NCBI GenBank assembly: GCA_903813345.2 | Contig: CAIIXF020000004.1 | Coordinates: 23,997,985 to 24,061,984, forward strand | Origin: Owenia fusiformis | Lineage: Eukaryota; Annelida; Polychaeta; Sabellida; Oweniidae | Reading direction: 5' to 3' | Length of the DNA stretch: 64,000 nucleotides | Shown here: positions 1-11,078 of the stretch, piece after piece | Layout of the letters: each line of letters starts with the position of its first letter | How positions within the stretch are numbered: position 1 is the stretch's first letter | Program-made: the position numbers and the translations under genes | The notes under the pieces: generated by a model | What the model saw: only the letters and a program-made list of their open reading frames with translations | What the model was told of the DNA's origin: nothing | Database searches by the model: none

Positions 1-80
1 ACAAAATATTTAAGGAACATCTCTTAATTTGTGGATATTATATGCATTCATTGTATGAGTGACACAAATACATAATTCAC

Positions 81-350
81 CATTTTGCCTCATATTTGTT
101 CAAAATGGCAGCTAATTTCGTGAATTTGAATGTTCAGTTGAGAGTTAATATTTAAGGATTGTCATCCTATAAGGTCATGCTGTCACCTTTACAGTCCTGA
201 TAAATGCAGTCATTACCTCATTACAAAGCAGCAGTCTATATGACTTCGTATACCGCGTAGGCCTATGACATTTCGTAAATATAGATTTCTAATGAAAATT
301 CAAATTCACAAAACATGCCACAATTTTTGAACAAATATGAGACAAAATGG
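81..350. repeat. Inverted-repeat (MITE-like) element
   Basis: An arm at about 83-135 (CATTTTGCCTCATATTTGTT and onward) recurs as its reverse complement at about 298-350. The arms are imperfect, about 50 bp long, with a loop of about 160 bp. No coding capacity is seen. Boundaries and family are uncertain. Confidence 0.6.
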
Positions 351-747
351 GAATGCCTTTGGGCGACTGGATGGATTTATATTACGATCTGTTTATGAAG
401 CAATAAATATAGGGTGTCTCAAAAAAATGTACCCAAAAGTATATCAACACCACAGACAAACCAATCAATATTTTCAGACATTTTTTGCATGGTCGTGTAG
501 ATAAAAGATGAAAGTTTTTCCCCCATGCACAGTTTTTAATTCAGTTTTGCCTTTTTGATACTTTAACCCGTTACCTTGTACACCACATATTCAATGTAAC
601 CTCATATTTCGATGACAGTCTGCATCCTTACTACTACATTTTTTTTATTTTTTTTTTATTTATTTATTCTTATTTAATCATATCTTTACAATAGGTTACA
701 ATAAACGGTGACACATAATGTGTATATTCCCGTGTTTTATAATAATA

Positions 748-2394
748 CACTGTTGCTCATAAATATGGAATATTAGATTTGGCAGCTCAGAATTCAAATT
801 TTGGAGTAAGAGAACATTTATTTGGAGTCGGTTCAGACAATTATTTTCTAGGCAAATCATAACCACATATTTCATCTACAAATCAACATTTTTTTGAGAA
901 AAAATATGCACATTTAAATTTAGAAAATTACTGTTATTTAAACAGGGGTAAGCTAAGATTTTTAGCATTTTCAAAACGCCCCGATCCAAATCGTCATGTT
1001 AAACAGATCAAACAAAATAAACATCTGGTCATGAAGATTGAAGTGGCCTCTATCCAATGATAGCACTAATATGCGTTATGTCCTCTTTGTGCTGCAATCA
1101 GAGCATCAACCCTACTGGACCAGCATGAATGAAACATCTGACCTTCTAAGTGAAATAAGGCCCAATTCCTCTATCTGAGCAGTGCGTAACGTGTCTAAAT
1201 TTTGAGGTTGGGGTCCAAGTCACGAATCTCATTACCAAGGTCGTCCCGCATTTGCTCTGCATTAGCCTGATTGGCTGACTTTTGTGACCATGGTAGCTGG
1301 TCCACATTGCCTGCCCTGATGTAATCCAACATGATGCCACTAGCATATGCAACAGCATGATCATTCTGCAGATGAATGTTGCCCCAAAACACTCTTGTTT
1401 ACATGTGGTACTTGATGGAGGTGCAAAAGGTCAATTTACTCTGAAATTATGTTTGGGAATTACCAAGGGGGTGCAACTTCTGTAGTACTGCTCCAAACAA
1501 CCTCTGTAATACTGCTCCAAACATAAATAGGGTCGCCTTCGTGTGGACTGCCACATCAGTAAGTGTCCTTATTATCTCTTTCCCCTGGTCTACGACAGAA
1601 ACGAACACAATTATCAACTTTGTGGAGGACATATCTTATTTCTTCACATGCTGTCATATGACAAAAAAGATTAGGTCCAACGTTTTAGTGCTTTCCTGCC
1701 CATTGAAGGCACCTTTCTTTGGTATGATCAGTCAACTGTGGTTTATTTACAGGTCTCATGGCCTTGCATCCGTTCTAAAGAAATCACTGGTCGTCTATAG
1801 CTCTGGAACACAGGTTTTGAGGTGAGACAGCCATTCATCTCGTAGACTACTGGTTGACTTAAAGCGATTTTGATGACATAAATGCAGCAGATGGTGGTCT
1901 TTTCTTACATTATTCTCTCTAGGGCTGCTATTTCTGTGACCTGGAGTCACATTCCAGTGCCTTTGGTACTACTGCAGAATTTTAGAGACTGTTCCTGACA
2001 CACCACTAGGGTCCTGGCAATGGCAGTTTGTTTCATGCCAGAGAGCGCCATCCCCATGACCTGCCATGCTCTTTTTCGCTTATTTATTGGGGCATGCCTT
2101 CTAAAAACTCTTACAACTCTAAATTAAAGTTTTATAAAATGTGCACAATGATTACAACTAAGATTTGGACACCTCTTTCAAGTTACCAATATCATGAGGT
2201 CATGGGGTCACCTGAGTGAATACAAGTTTAATCAACCATAAATGTTTTAACTTTTCATACCAATCAGTTTTATATGCAAAACTGATGAGGGAATGAGAAC
2301 ACATTACAAATTTTCATCAAAATTTTATCATTTTGTAGAAATTCCATCAAACAGTTCGTATCTATAAAATATTCCATATTTATGAGCAACAGTG
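748..2394 (-). mobile_element. Tc1-like transposon, defective, nested
   Basis: The terminal inverted repeat CACTGTTGCTCATAAATATG at 748 is mirrored at the right end, finishing at 2394. Both ends are flanked by TA (746-747 and 2395-2396), the standard Tc1/mariner target duplication. The 1.65-kb length fits a full Tc1 element. The transposase lies on the minus strand and is broken by frameshifts and stops. The element sits inside the older mariner-like element. Confidence 0.8.
1150..2060 (-). pseudogene. Tc1-family transposase remnant
   Basis: Minus-strand frames between 1150 and 1400 keep the pattern of the transposase C-terminal catalytic region: a QNDHAVAYAS stretch where the family has QDNARPHTA-like sequence, followed about 20 residues later by LPW and a degenerate DLNPIE-like block. 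Further upstream on the same strand (to about 2060) fragments in different frames resemble the helix-turn-helix portion. No frame is continuous, so the gene is dead. The assignment rests on motif resemblance plus the flanking Tc1-type ends. Confidence 0.55.
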
Positions 2395-2514
2395 TACATG
2401 AACAGATGGGGGATCTGCTTGTGCAATAATGCATACTATTTGTTTCTGCTTAAATAGTGTGTGTCATATTAAGCCCGCAAATCATTATAAAACTAACATA
2501 GACTATGAATGATA

Positions 2515-2760
2515 CTATTGATTAAGAAGGTACTTTTTGAGTTCTTTTTTCATAATGAAGATGCTTTCAGATGATTTCATTTCATCAGTTAATTCATTCC
2601 AAATTATCGGTGCAGTGAAAGACAACATAGCTCTAGCATAATTTGTTCGTACTTTGGGCTTGTCATAAGATTTGTTCATCACATTTGATATTTCTGGTGG
2701 AATGTTTTGATTTCTGTTTGGATGCTGGTCTTAAGTTGTTATGGGTCTCTTAGACTGAGT
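2515..2760 (-). pseudogene. 3' end of a LINE reverse-transcriptase ORF
   Basis: The minus strand reads an open stretch with a PKVRTNYAR...FTAPIIWNEL pattern and a C-terminal FIMKKELKKYLLNQ followed by a stop. This APxIWNxLP...SLxxFKxxLKxxLL layout is characteristic of the end of CR1/RTE/Jockey-type LINE polyproteins. Only about 75 codons remain, so it is a 5'-truncated copy or fragment captured inside the mariner-like element. Confidence 0.6.
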
Positions 2761-3038
2761 TTAGCATAAAATTGGTCCTTCAAATAGCCTCAGAGAAAAA
2801 GTATGGGCCGTCAAATATGGTCAATAGGGAGGCCCTCACAATGTCTTATAGCCCCCTTATACAGAGAGGTCGGAGGTTCAAGAAACTGCATTGGCTGGGA
2901 TTCTAGTGTAGCTTTTGTTGTGTGGATCAATTTGAGACCACTGTGTTTTCATTTGGATATAATTTGGTCTCCAGGCTAGCCTGCCTAAGTCTGGAAGGTA
3001 ACTCCTGAATCATTTGCCGATAATTGACCTGATTATCC

Positions 3039-3245
3039 ATGTTTGTTCTGCCATTGTCATCCTCAAACATCTTTCTCTGTGGCTATCTGAAGGAGTCTTT
3101 TAATGCTCATTCCAAGCAAAAAGACCTAGAACAACTTAAGGGCAACATCCAAAGAGAAATCCAAAACATTCCACCGGAATTATTATCAAATGTGATGAAC
3201 AATGTAGCAGTAGGCTGTCATCGGAATATGAGGTTACATCGATAA
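3039..3245 (+). pseudogene. mariner-type transposase C-terminal remnant
   Basis: The reading frame contains SNIFLCGYLKE (compare DFFLWGYLKE in mariner-like transposases) and then NIQREIQNIPPELLSNVMNN, the typical C-terminal block before the inverted repeat. The N-terminal two thirds, including the catalytic triad, are missing or displaced by nested insertions. It belongs to the element spanning 411-3422 and cannot be functional. Confidence 0.7.
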
Positions 3246-3429
3246 TGCGGTATAAAAGGTAAATGGTTAAAGCATCAAAAAGACAAGACTGAAATAAAAA
3301 TGGTGTATTGAGAAGAAAACTTTCATGTTTTGGCTACATGACCATGCAAAAAATGTCTGAAAATATTGATTGGTTTATCTGTGCTCTTGATATACTTTTG
3401 GGTACATTTTTTTGAGACACCCGATATAT

Positions 3430-4110
3430 CTTAATAAAAAAAACAATTCGACCCTTTTCTGTGAAACATTGTCATGAATATTAATTTGGCATGCTGGTTT
3501 TCTTCAACTTTGGATTTTAATCCATTGAATTTATTTGTTTCAAGTTGATCCTTGTTGCCTGATAAATTGTTTTCTCCTATTTGAAAAAACAATTAAATTG
3601 AAATTCTTGGGCTTGAATTTTGGAATGCTTTTTAAGTTTATGAATATCCATTCCCCAGAAATGCAACAATAGTTCAAGATGTCAACTTCGCCCAGACCCA
3701 GGCAATTTGGACATTCTTGGGATAGTCTGAATCGCTTAGGGGGGAGGAGTTTCTAGCCTTGAAATAAAGCTGTGCCCCACAAGTAATACTCTTATGTTGT
3801 TTTTCCTGCAATAAATATATTAAGGTAAATATTAAGTATGGCACTACATATTCCGGTTATTCATACATTCTAAATAATTTTTAACCCTAAATAACAAGCT
3901 AGGTGCCCTAATGCCCTTTTGCCCTTTTTGTCCCAAATTGAAAGATGTAGCCAATGCAGGGAATGAGGCATGTTTACCGACAATAGGACATGGTCATGAA
4001 TTTTGGTCATGGGTTTTGATCAAATTGGCAAAAATACACATTGACCTTAAAATCATTTTTGCTTTCAACTATATAAAGTGCAAGAACAAAATCATATGGC
4101 ACCGCCTATA
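3430..4110. other. No recognisable gene
   Basis: AT-rich sequence without convincing ORFs, RNA genes or repeat structure. The plus-strand ORF at 3911-4342 overlaps the LINE remnant on the opposite strand and has no recognisable domain. Confidence 0.5.
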
Positions 4111-4332
4111 TCAAGAGTTTAAGATGTTAATGGAGTCTTCAACAGGTAGAAGATTAACAATCTTTTCAAAAAAATTATCTCTTGTTGTGCTTAGAGATGA
4201 ACATTCTAAAATGAAGTGTTTGACAATGTCGTTTGTTGTTTTGGCACAGGCTAGACAATACTGTTCTTCTTCAGTAGAGAGTACAATGAGATATAATAAT
4301 TGGGCATATTCCCGTAATCTGGAGGGATCCAT
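4111..4332 (-). pseudogene. LINE ORF2 C-terminal (zinc-knuckle) fragment
   Basis: The minus-strand frame holds CLACAKTTNDIVKHFILEC followed by a run ending FFEKIVNLLP. The C-x2-C...H-F-x3-C arrangement is the zf-RVT-like knuckle that closes many non-LTR retrotransposon ORF2 proteins. About 70 residues remain, with no RT core, so this is a truncated insertion. Confidence 0.6.
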
Positions 4333-4391
4333 TATCCCATGATCTGGAGGGATCCATTATCCCATGATCTGGAGGGATCCATTATCCCATG
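4318..4391. repeat. Three tandem copies of a 24-bp unit
   Basis: The unit CTGGAGGGATCCATTATCCC plus ATGAT recurs three times almost without change. High identity suggests recent slippage at the edge of the LINE fragment. Confidence 0.85.
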
Positions 4392-4673
4392 TTTCCAATG
4401 AATGTCATATAATCTTAAATTACCATTTTATTTATTACCCATAAGACCCACTAACTGGGGCCTTCAAAAATTTTGGTCCCAAAAATTGTTTATCTGACCA
4501 CGAGTGTGCTAAACTAGCCGGCAAGTTTTGAAGGTAGATGTCTTTTATTTTGATAGAAATCTGCTTTCAAAGGGCTCCAAAATGATATATGACACAAATT
4601 ATGGAGACATTGGTATATGTCTGGCTAAGTAGGGTCCCTCACTTTCGGAACACACTGTACATCACTGTGCTGT

Positions 4674-5335
4674 ACCCAAACTGCGCGCATACAATGCATG
4701 CAGTTTGAATCTCTGACAAACTGCGCGCATATTTAAAAATGGCAGACTGGAAGGACATGACTATCATAAGGATTAAAAGTACTGGAAATACAAGGTTAGT
4801 TTTGTTTATCAGACATTACCATTATGTGGAGACTAGCTTACTTTACAAGTTGCTCTCAATTTTTTTCCTAGTGTAAACCTAGTTATCTCAATATAAGGTT
4901 CCTAAGGAGCTTTCTTTTTCAAAATATACAGTGTTGCATCATATAATGTCTGTTTGTCGCGATTTGAAGTCTATTTAGCCCTTGTGTTTGCATATACTGA
5001 AGGATACAGGATTGCTGCATGTACTTTAAGTAATATAGTATTTTCTATTTCTGTGAAAAGTGCAACATCTTAACTTATGTGTCGGTAATCGAAAAAAATG
5101 ATGACAAATTTTTATTTATCTGCTTATATTTTAAAACCTACATTCATCTAGACATAACTTTTGCTATCACATGGTAGAACCATATAATTGCCACCGAATG
5201 GACCTTTGAAACTATAAAACAATGCAGAATAAATGTCTCAGAATGACGTTTGAAATTACTTGTATGATGCAATGTTGATATGTGCGCAGTTTGACAGTGT
5301 TACGAACTGCATGCATAGTATGCACGCTGTTTAGA
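4674..5335. repeat. Inverted-repeat MITE-like element
   Basis: AAACTGCGCGCATACAATGC near 4677 is mirrored, imperfectly, at about 5300-5335 (GCATGCATAGTATGCACGCT). A second partial copy of the motif occurs at 4710-4730 and of its complement at 5278-5292. About 660 bp, no coding capacity seen. Confidence 0.6.
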
Positions 5336-5379
5336 TACCGCGGGGTGTACATTATGAATGCCTCCAACAAGTGAAATAT

Positions 5380-5830
5380 TTAGTAGAAGATTAAGATTGT
5401 GAAATACTGTATTTTGGAGAGGTACAAGTGAAATATTTAGAAGTACAAGTGAAATATTTAGTTGTAGTAGAAGTACAAGTAAAAATGAAGGAAAGCTACA
5501 AGTGAAATATTAGATATGTGAACTATTAAGTAGAAGTTCAAGTGAAATATTTAGGAAAAGTACAAGGGAAATCATAATTAAAACTACAAGTGAAATATAT
5601 AGCAGAAGCTCAAGATTGTGAAATACTGTATTTTGGAGAGGTACAAGTGAAATATTTAGAAGTACAAGTGAAATATTTAGTTGTAGTAGAAGTACAAGTA
5701 AAAATGAAGGAAAGCTACAAGTGAAATATTAGATATGTGAACTATTAAGTAGAAGTACAAGTGAAATATTAGATAGAATCACGAGTGAAATATTAAGAGG
5801 AAGTACAAGTGAGATGTTTATATACACATA
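5380..5830. repeat. Degenerate minisatellite, AGTACAAGTGAAATATTTAG type
   Basis: Units of roughly 20-25 bp containing ACAAGTGAAATATTTAG recur with variable spacing. A higher-order duplication is visible: a block starting AAGATTGTGAAATACTGTAT at 5393 is repeated at 5612 (219-bp period). The array ends in a distinctive tail (5830-5910), which recurs after the second array at 6560-6640. Confidence 0.85.
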
Positions 5831-5950
5831 TCTTACACGGAATTGTGCTTATTATATTATAATATTATATTGTCAAGTTTTAATTTCAACTTGATGTTTC
5901 AAATTTAAATTGGTATAACAGTTTTGCTATTTATTTATAGATGTCATCAA

Positions 5951-6023
5951 GTCTTTTTAGTGTAATGGTAGCATTTTCAACCGTAACTGGATGAAAGGTG
6001 TTGGTTTGAATCCAGCAAGAGAC
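5951..6023 (+). tRNA. tRNA-like sequence, probably a pseudo-tRNA or SINE head
   Basis: 73 nt that can fold with a 7-bp acceptor stem (GTCTTTT with AAGAGAC), a D arm with an A-box-like TAGTGTAATGGTA, and a T arm with loop TTTGAAT between GTTGG and CCAGC (B-box-like GGTTTGAATCC). The anticodon arm does not form a normal 5-bp stem with a 7-nt loop (TTTCA/TGAAA leaves a 12-nt loop), so no anticodon can be assigned. No CCA and no good terminator follows. A decayed tRNA or tRNA-derived SINE is most likely. Confidence 0.5.
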
Positions 6024-6139
6024 GGAATTGTAACATATATAAAAAAAAATAGCAAAAGTGGAATTATTTTTTATCTCTTTAAAATGAAAAATAAAATTTC
6101 AAGTGTTCTGAAAACTAAACAATGTATACAAAGAGGAGT

Positions 6140-6560
6140 AAAAAGCTGAAATATTTAGAAGAAGAGGGGACATTAGTAGAAGTACATGTGAATCACTTAG
6201 TAGAAGATTAAGATTGTGAAATATTTGGGAGAAGTACAAGTGATATGTTAAGTAGAAGTACAAGTTAAATGTTTGCAATAAGTACAAGTGAAAATATTAA
6301 AAGTACAAGTGAAAAATTTATTAGATTGCACAATTGTGAAATATTTAGGAGAATTACAAGTGAAATATCCAGGAGAAGTACAAGTGAAATATTTAGTAGA
6401 AGTACAAGTGAAATATTTAGTAGAATTACAAATAGTAGAAGCACAAGTGAAATATTGAGAAGTACAAGTGAAATAGGTAGGTAGAAACACAAATGAAATA
6501 TTTAGGAGAAGTACAATTTAAATATGTAATAGAAGTACAAATGCAATATTTATATACATT
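6140..6560. repeat. Second block of the AGTACAAGTGAAATATT minisatellite
   Basis: The same repeat family as 5380-5830, here with AGTAGAAGTACAAGTGAAAT units of about 24 bp. Because the units contain few stops, several frames look open on both strands (for example STSEIFSR repeats). They are repeat artefacts, not genes. The shared tail follows at about 6560-6640. Confidence 0.85.
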
Positions 6561-6884
6561 AATTTTACACGAATATGTGCTTATTATATTATAATATGAT
6601 ATTGTCAAGTTTTAATTTCAACTTGATGTTTCAAATTCATAGTGTTCGCCAAATTAGCTTTCAAAGTGGCTTAGTTAGGCTAAACCTATGTTGGGGTAGC
6701 TTACTATGAACCGTAGGCATTATGGATTGATTCATTGTCTATCCATTTTCACTTGTCTGCAGTCAAAACAGTGACACAAATGAGCTGAACAGCTCGCTCC
6801 AAGGTGCAACTGTCGAAAAGATGAGTTTGAAAAAAGTTTTTCAAGAATAATAGCAGTATACAAAATAAGAGGCAAATGGTAGGT

Positions 6885-7542
6885 ATCGATATGGTGAACT
6901 GAATTCAACAATGTTTTTCTCTTAAATCAATTATTGAAAACCTTCTGTAAAAAACATGGTATTTTATGTAATGTTGACTGATTGACAACAATTTAATGTT
7001 GTTTTTGTTAACATTTTTTAGTGCAATTGTTTTTGCTCCTTTCTATCAATTCTTGAAAATGAAATTAAATGTCTTTCCGAACCTTGTTGCAGCAAAATAG
7101 CATATACAACACTCTCAATATTATAGTTATACAAAGGAATTCTTGGTTGTTTTTAAAAAAAAGTATTCAAAAAATTAAAACAAAATCCCACCAAAATAGA
7201 TAAAAATACAGAAAAGCCTTTGATTTCATTAAAAATATACTTTTTTTTAATTTCCTTTGTACAATTACAATATTGAGAGACCTAAACATGTTGTGTTTAT
7301 GTCGTTTTGTTCCAATGAGGTTCGGAAAGATGTTTCATTTCACTGTGGAAACATGATGCCAGGAACAAAGCAAGTGTTTGATGTGTTTTCTAAAACAATA
7401 TAGATGAGAGTACATATATATTTATTTCAAATTATATTGTTATCATTCAAAAGATGACCATTAAATTGACGATGTGTTAAATATTTAGATTTTTTATGAC
7501 TGGTTTAGAGAAACGTGTGTCCAAAAAGTTCACCATATCGAT
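6885..7542. mobile_element. Palindromic MITE, copy 1
   Basis: The perfect 16-bp terminal inverted repeat ATCGATATGGTGAACT (6885-6900; complement at 7527-7542) encloses a long internal palindrome. ATGTCTTTCCGAACCTTGTT near 7068 is mirrored by AATGAGGTTCGGAAAGATGT near 7315, and CTCTCAATATTATAG by its complement near 7270. A second copy lies at 17522-18731 and a related fragment near 31645-31826. No coding capacity; non-autonomous DNA transposon by structure. Confidence 0.8.
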
Positions 7543-8270
7543 TCCACTCCTTTGATATAAATATGTAATGAGAGTTCATTCGGGTGTGGTAATTATCCCA
7601 TCGAACGAAGTTCAGAGGGATATAGGGAACGCCTCCGTCAGTCTGTCTGTCCGTCCGTACGCCCGTACGTACGTACGTACGTCTATTTTAGTGCCGATTT
7701 TACAGTTATTTAGGTACTGCATATAAAACTGTAATAGCAATATGTTTTAAATGTAAAAAAGTTATATAGGACATTGATTAAGCTAGAAATGTAAATACAG
7801 AAGAAATAAATGGCAGCCATCTTGAAAAATGGCTGCCTTTGCACGTCTTTTTACGATTTTTGCTGTAACTTGAAAAATAGAGTAGCGATTTTGTTCATAT
7901 TTGGTATGTGAATACTTAATGCATGACACAATGTCTAATGACATTTTTGGTAGTAGGCGGCCATTTTTCAAAATGGCCGCCATTTTTACGTGTGTTATTT
8001 AACATTTTTTACTGTAAGTCATACTTGAGCGATTTTGTTCATATTTGGTATGTGAATACTTTAAGCATGGCCGAATGTCTAATGACAATTTGGATAGTAG
8101 GCGGCCATTTTGAAAAATGGCCACCATTTTTACGTGTGTTATTTTACATTTTTTATTGTTAGTACCTCAGTTGAAATACTTGATTTTGATTGGTCAACAA
8201 GCGGTGAATAATTTTAACTGTACACCCACAATGCATTGCCGGTGAATAATATTCCCAGCATTCCACTAAA

Positions 8271-8543
8271 ATGACGTCATTATCAGACGATAAAATGGCC
8301 GCCGCTAGCACTAGCCGTTTCAAAAATGTTGAAGATGAGGATATTATTAGTCTCTTAGAGAGTAAAGACAGTCAAAATACGAAGAAAAATCTAAAACTTT
8401 GTACAGCCCAGGAGAGTAATTTGACTCCATTGAGTGAACTTACTGCCGATATACTGAAATACAACATGAACGTCTCGAGGGTCTGGATCCAACTTCAAGT
8501 CAACTTCAAGGGTCAGAAAAATCTAAGATATTCTTCGGACTAA
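8271..8543 (+). pseudogene. Fragment resembling the N-terminus of tyrosine-recombinase-like (KIAA1958/QRICH1-type) proteins
   Basis: A 90-codon ORF begins with a plausible ATG (AAAATGACGTCATT...) and contains SRFKNVEDEDIISLLESKDS followed by QNTKKNLK. The SRF..v.ee.I..Ll..KdskNTkk.. pattern is what I recall from the start of Crypton-derived or KIAA1958-like proteins that are multicopy in invertebrate genomes. The expected hydrophobic FxxYL helix and the recombinase domain do not follow. The frame runs into the hairpin, so it is at best a captured 5' fragment. Confidence 0.4.
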
Positions 8544-8547
8544 CATA

Positions 8548-8679
8548 ACAATTATAGACCTTTCCATTCGGTTTACTGTCAAAATTATATCCCAAGACTG
8601 TAAACCTCGACCTACGGTCTCGGTTTACAGTCTCGGGATATAATTTTGACAGTAAACCTCTGGAGAGGTCAATAATTGT
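8548..8679. repeat. Near-perfect hairpin (arms about 58 bp)
   Basis: GGTTTACTGTCAAAATTATA (about 8570) is mirrored by TATAATTTTGACAGTAAACC (about 8640), and GACTGTAAACC by GGTTTACAGTC, around a loop of about 15 nt. The outer arms ATTATAGACCT and GAGGTCAATAATTG also pair. Confidence 0.85.
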
Positions 8680-9472
8680 ATACTATAACTCAAAAAGTAG
8701 TAGAGCGATTTTGTTCATATTTTATATGTGAATACTATAAGCATGGCACACTGTCTAATGACACTTTAGGTAGTAGGCGGCCATTTTGAAAAATGGCCAC
8801 CATTTTTTACATTTTTTACATTTTTTACTATAACTTGAAAAGTAGTGGAGCGATTTTGTTCAGATTTGATATGTGAATTATATTATGTAACTTATGAACC
8901 TTGCGTAGAAGGTGGCGATTTCAAAAAATGGCCGTCATTTTTACATTTTTTGCTATAATCCAAAAGTATTGGAGTGATTTTGTTCATATTTGATATGTGA
9001 ATACTTTTAGCATGGCACATTGTCTAATAAAACTTTGGGGAGTAGTGGGCCATTTTGAAAAATGGCCACCATTTTTATGTGTGTTATTTTACATTTTTTA
9101 TTATAATTCAAAAAGTAATAGAGCGATTTTGTTCACATTTGATATGTGAATACTCGTAAGGATTGCATACTGTCTTATGACATTTTGGGTAGTAGACGGC
9201 CATTTTAAGAAATGGCCAGCATTTACATAGATGCGTGGGCGATTTTTTAAATTTTTTATATGTGGCTACTTAAAAGCATATTACTTCTTCTGTTGACAAC
9301 TTGGCTAGTGAGCAACCATTTTGAAAATGGTGGCCTTATGTGTGTTATTTTACGATATTTGCTATATATTTTGTTTGTAAAATGCCAGCCATTTCTGTTC
9401 GATGGGATTCGCTACGCTTTGGCGTTGCCGTTGTTCTGTTTTTTTATTAAAAACAACTGTGGTAAAAATTGG

Positions 9473-9958
9473 ATATTTCTGACCTTAACATGCCTTTCCA
9501 GTTAAAAAGTTACTATTGTCAAGGATATTATTCCTATTTTACATATTTAATGTTTTTTAAATATATCATAAATAATATAACTATTACATTAGTTTTTGGC
9601 AAGGTAAATAATTATAGGGTTCACACAAGGATCAACTTTATTAATTACATTTACACATATAGTGATGTTTTGAAAAAATATTAAGTTAAACTCAATTTTA
9701 TTTGTTATAGATTTAACAAAAAATGATAAAGTGTTTATTTTGTTTCGACTAAAAATTGCAGTTCATCGCCCTTGCTTTGTGAGCGGGAGGGTCTAAACAA
9801 GTACAAAAAGTGTTCAACAAAGTTGAGCCTTGTATGAGCCCTACAGTCATTTACTTTGCCAAAAACTAATAATTTTTTTTTTCTAAAAAGATCATTTAAT
9901 AGGTAAAATAGGATAAATATCATTCAATTTTAACAAAAAACATTATGGTCAGAAATAA
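9473..9958. repeat. Palindromic MITE, arms about 240 bp
   Basis: TATTTCTGACC at the left end pairs with GGTCAGAAATA at the right end. TTAGTTTTTGGCAAGGTAAA (about 9590) is mirrored by TTTACTTTGCCAAAAACTAA (about 9850), and TTCCTATTTTACATATTTAA by its complement near 9895. ORFs inside are frames of the repeat. Confidence 0.8.
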
Positions 9959-10300
9959 GTCATTTTTTCCATAATTATTTGCAATTAAATTACTCCACCA
10001 AAAAGGACTATCTTTACATATCAACTGGGGCTTCTATTTGCATGTTTTACTGAAATTATTTGAAAAAAAGGTTTATTGTGATGAGGCAGACAGTGAAGTT
10101 GATACTTTTTAACTTACAGACAGTGATCTTGTAGTCATGGGTGTGACAGTGATGAGAACTTTTGACAATTCTAGTATTGATGATTTATCGAACGAACAGA
10201 TGTCAAATTAAAAGAAATTGATTTGCATCGCATCAACTGATAGCAGCAATTTTATTTTCAAAAAGGTCCGTTTTCAACTGAGAATGTTTCATTTTCGTTC

Positions 10301-10603
10301 AAGGAGGATTGGCTCCCAGGATCGGCTATCGATATTTTCCAACAATGAAAACGTCGAAATGTCGTTATTTTCTGAAATTATTACCGAAGATAAATTTAAA
10401 ATAAACAGTCCAAAAAATTCGAACCAATATATCGATCATTTCTTGTGAGTTTTGGAATTTTTCATTTAAGAATAAGACCAAAATTCACGATTCAAATGCT
10501 GAAGTGAACAAAATGGTGGCTGTTTGAATTCAACTTTTGAATCACGACATTTCCATATATGGGACAGAATATCGATGTTGCACTCTGGGAGCCAATCCTC
10601 CTT
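10301..10603. repeat. MITE with a perfect 19-bp terminal inverted repeat
   Basis: AAGGAGGATTGGCTCCCAG at 10301-10319 is exactly mirrored at 10585-10603. A related palindromic element lies at 53338-53523 (GAGGATTAGCTCCTAGAATG), and a partial end lies near 39720. Confidence 0.8.
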
Positions 10604-11078
10604 GATTTTCGTTCATAAAATATGTATTCTACAAAGGTCAGAGGTCAGGGTCATCTCAAGGAAAAATATCAATATCTAGGTAGTTGGCAATTTAAGACAT
10701 TTGATCGATGGTGTGACCCTTCACAACCAATGATTAGGTGACCTGAGGTCATGGTCAACTGAATGGGTCAAGGTTATTCCAAGGTCAATATCTAGCAATT
10801 TGGCGTTTTAAGGCAATTGAGAACAATTGTTACATTTGGCGACCAATGATTAGGAGACCTGATGTTTAGTTATATTCAGTTATATTATTGTTCACAGATT
10901 GCAGTATTAGACGCAATCTAACCATCGAGTCAGTTTCACTCATTGGTTTGATGTTATCATAGCTCACCTTATCACTTGTTACTGTAGTGTAGCACATCTG
11001 ATCTCAGCAAGGATCAGGTCTTAGTCACTCATGGGAGTAAAATATTTCACATCATCTTATCACACACTTATCGCATAT
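10604..11078. other. No gene recognised
   Basis: Contains an imperfect repeat of about 110 bp (CATTTGATCGATGGTGTGAC...CCAATGATTAGGTGACCTGA at 10700 and a similar block at 10815), but no ORF or RNA that can be supported. Confidence 0.5.

Larger units (their letters stand above)
411..3422. mobile_element. Decayed mariner-like transposon with long terminal inverted repeats
   Basis: The ends are inverted copies: GGGTGTCTCAAAAAAATGTA at 412 and its complement ending near 3422. Inverted homology continues inward to about 635 and 3205, giving arms of about 220 bp. Flanks are AT-rich (ATAT on both sides). The right part still encodes a transposase C-terminus (3039-3245). The interior has been split by a second, Tc1-like element (748-2394) and carries a LINE 3' fragment (about 2515-2760), so this is the oldest layer of a nest. 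Confidence 0.75.
8161..8680. mobile_element. Insertion inside the tandem array, with a captured coding fragment and hairpin
   Basis: The tandem-array sequence is interrupted after ATTTTTTATTGTTA and resumes at TACTATAACTCAAAAAGTAG. The 520-bp insert contains a 90-codon ORF and ends in a near-perfect hairpin. GTA appears at both junctions but is too short to call a target-site duplication. Confidence 0.5.
7588..9450. mobile_element. Dispersed element with an internal tandem array, copy 1
   Basis: The left end TTATCCCATCGAACGAAGTT, with a following GTCC/GTAC microsatellite (7640-7680), and the right end TGTTCGATGGGATTCGCTAC (9397-9416) share an inverted ATCCCATCGAAC. Between them are about seven degenerate units of roughly 130-170 bp carrying GAGCGATTTTGTTCATATTT and GGCGGCCATTTTGAAAAATG. 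A second element with equivalent ends but a different core lies at 36068-37601. Unique flanks around a tandem core resemble bivalve pearl/HINE-type elements; that family assignment is inference. Confidence 0.65.

Noticed and set aside
6248-6608. Overlapping ORFs with Ser/Thr/Glu- or Leu/Val-rich repeats on both strands
   Set aside because: They are frames of the AGTACAAGTGAAATATT minisatellite; no start context, splice sites or domain support them.
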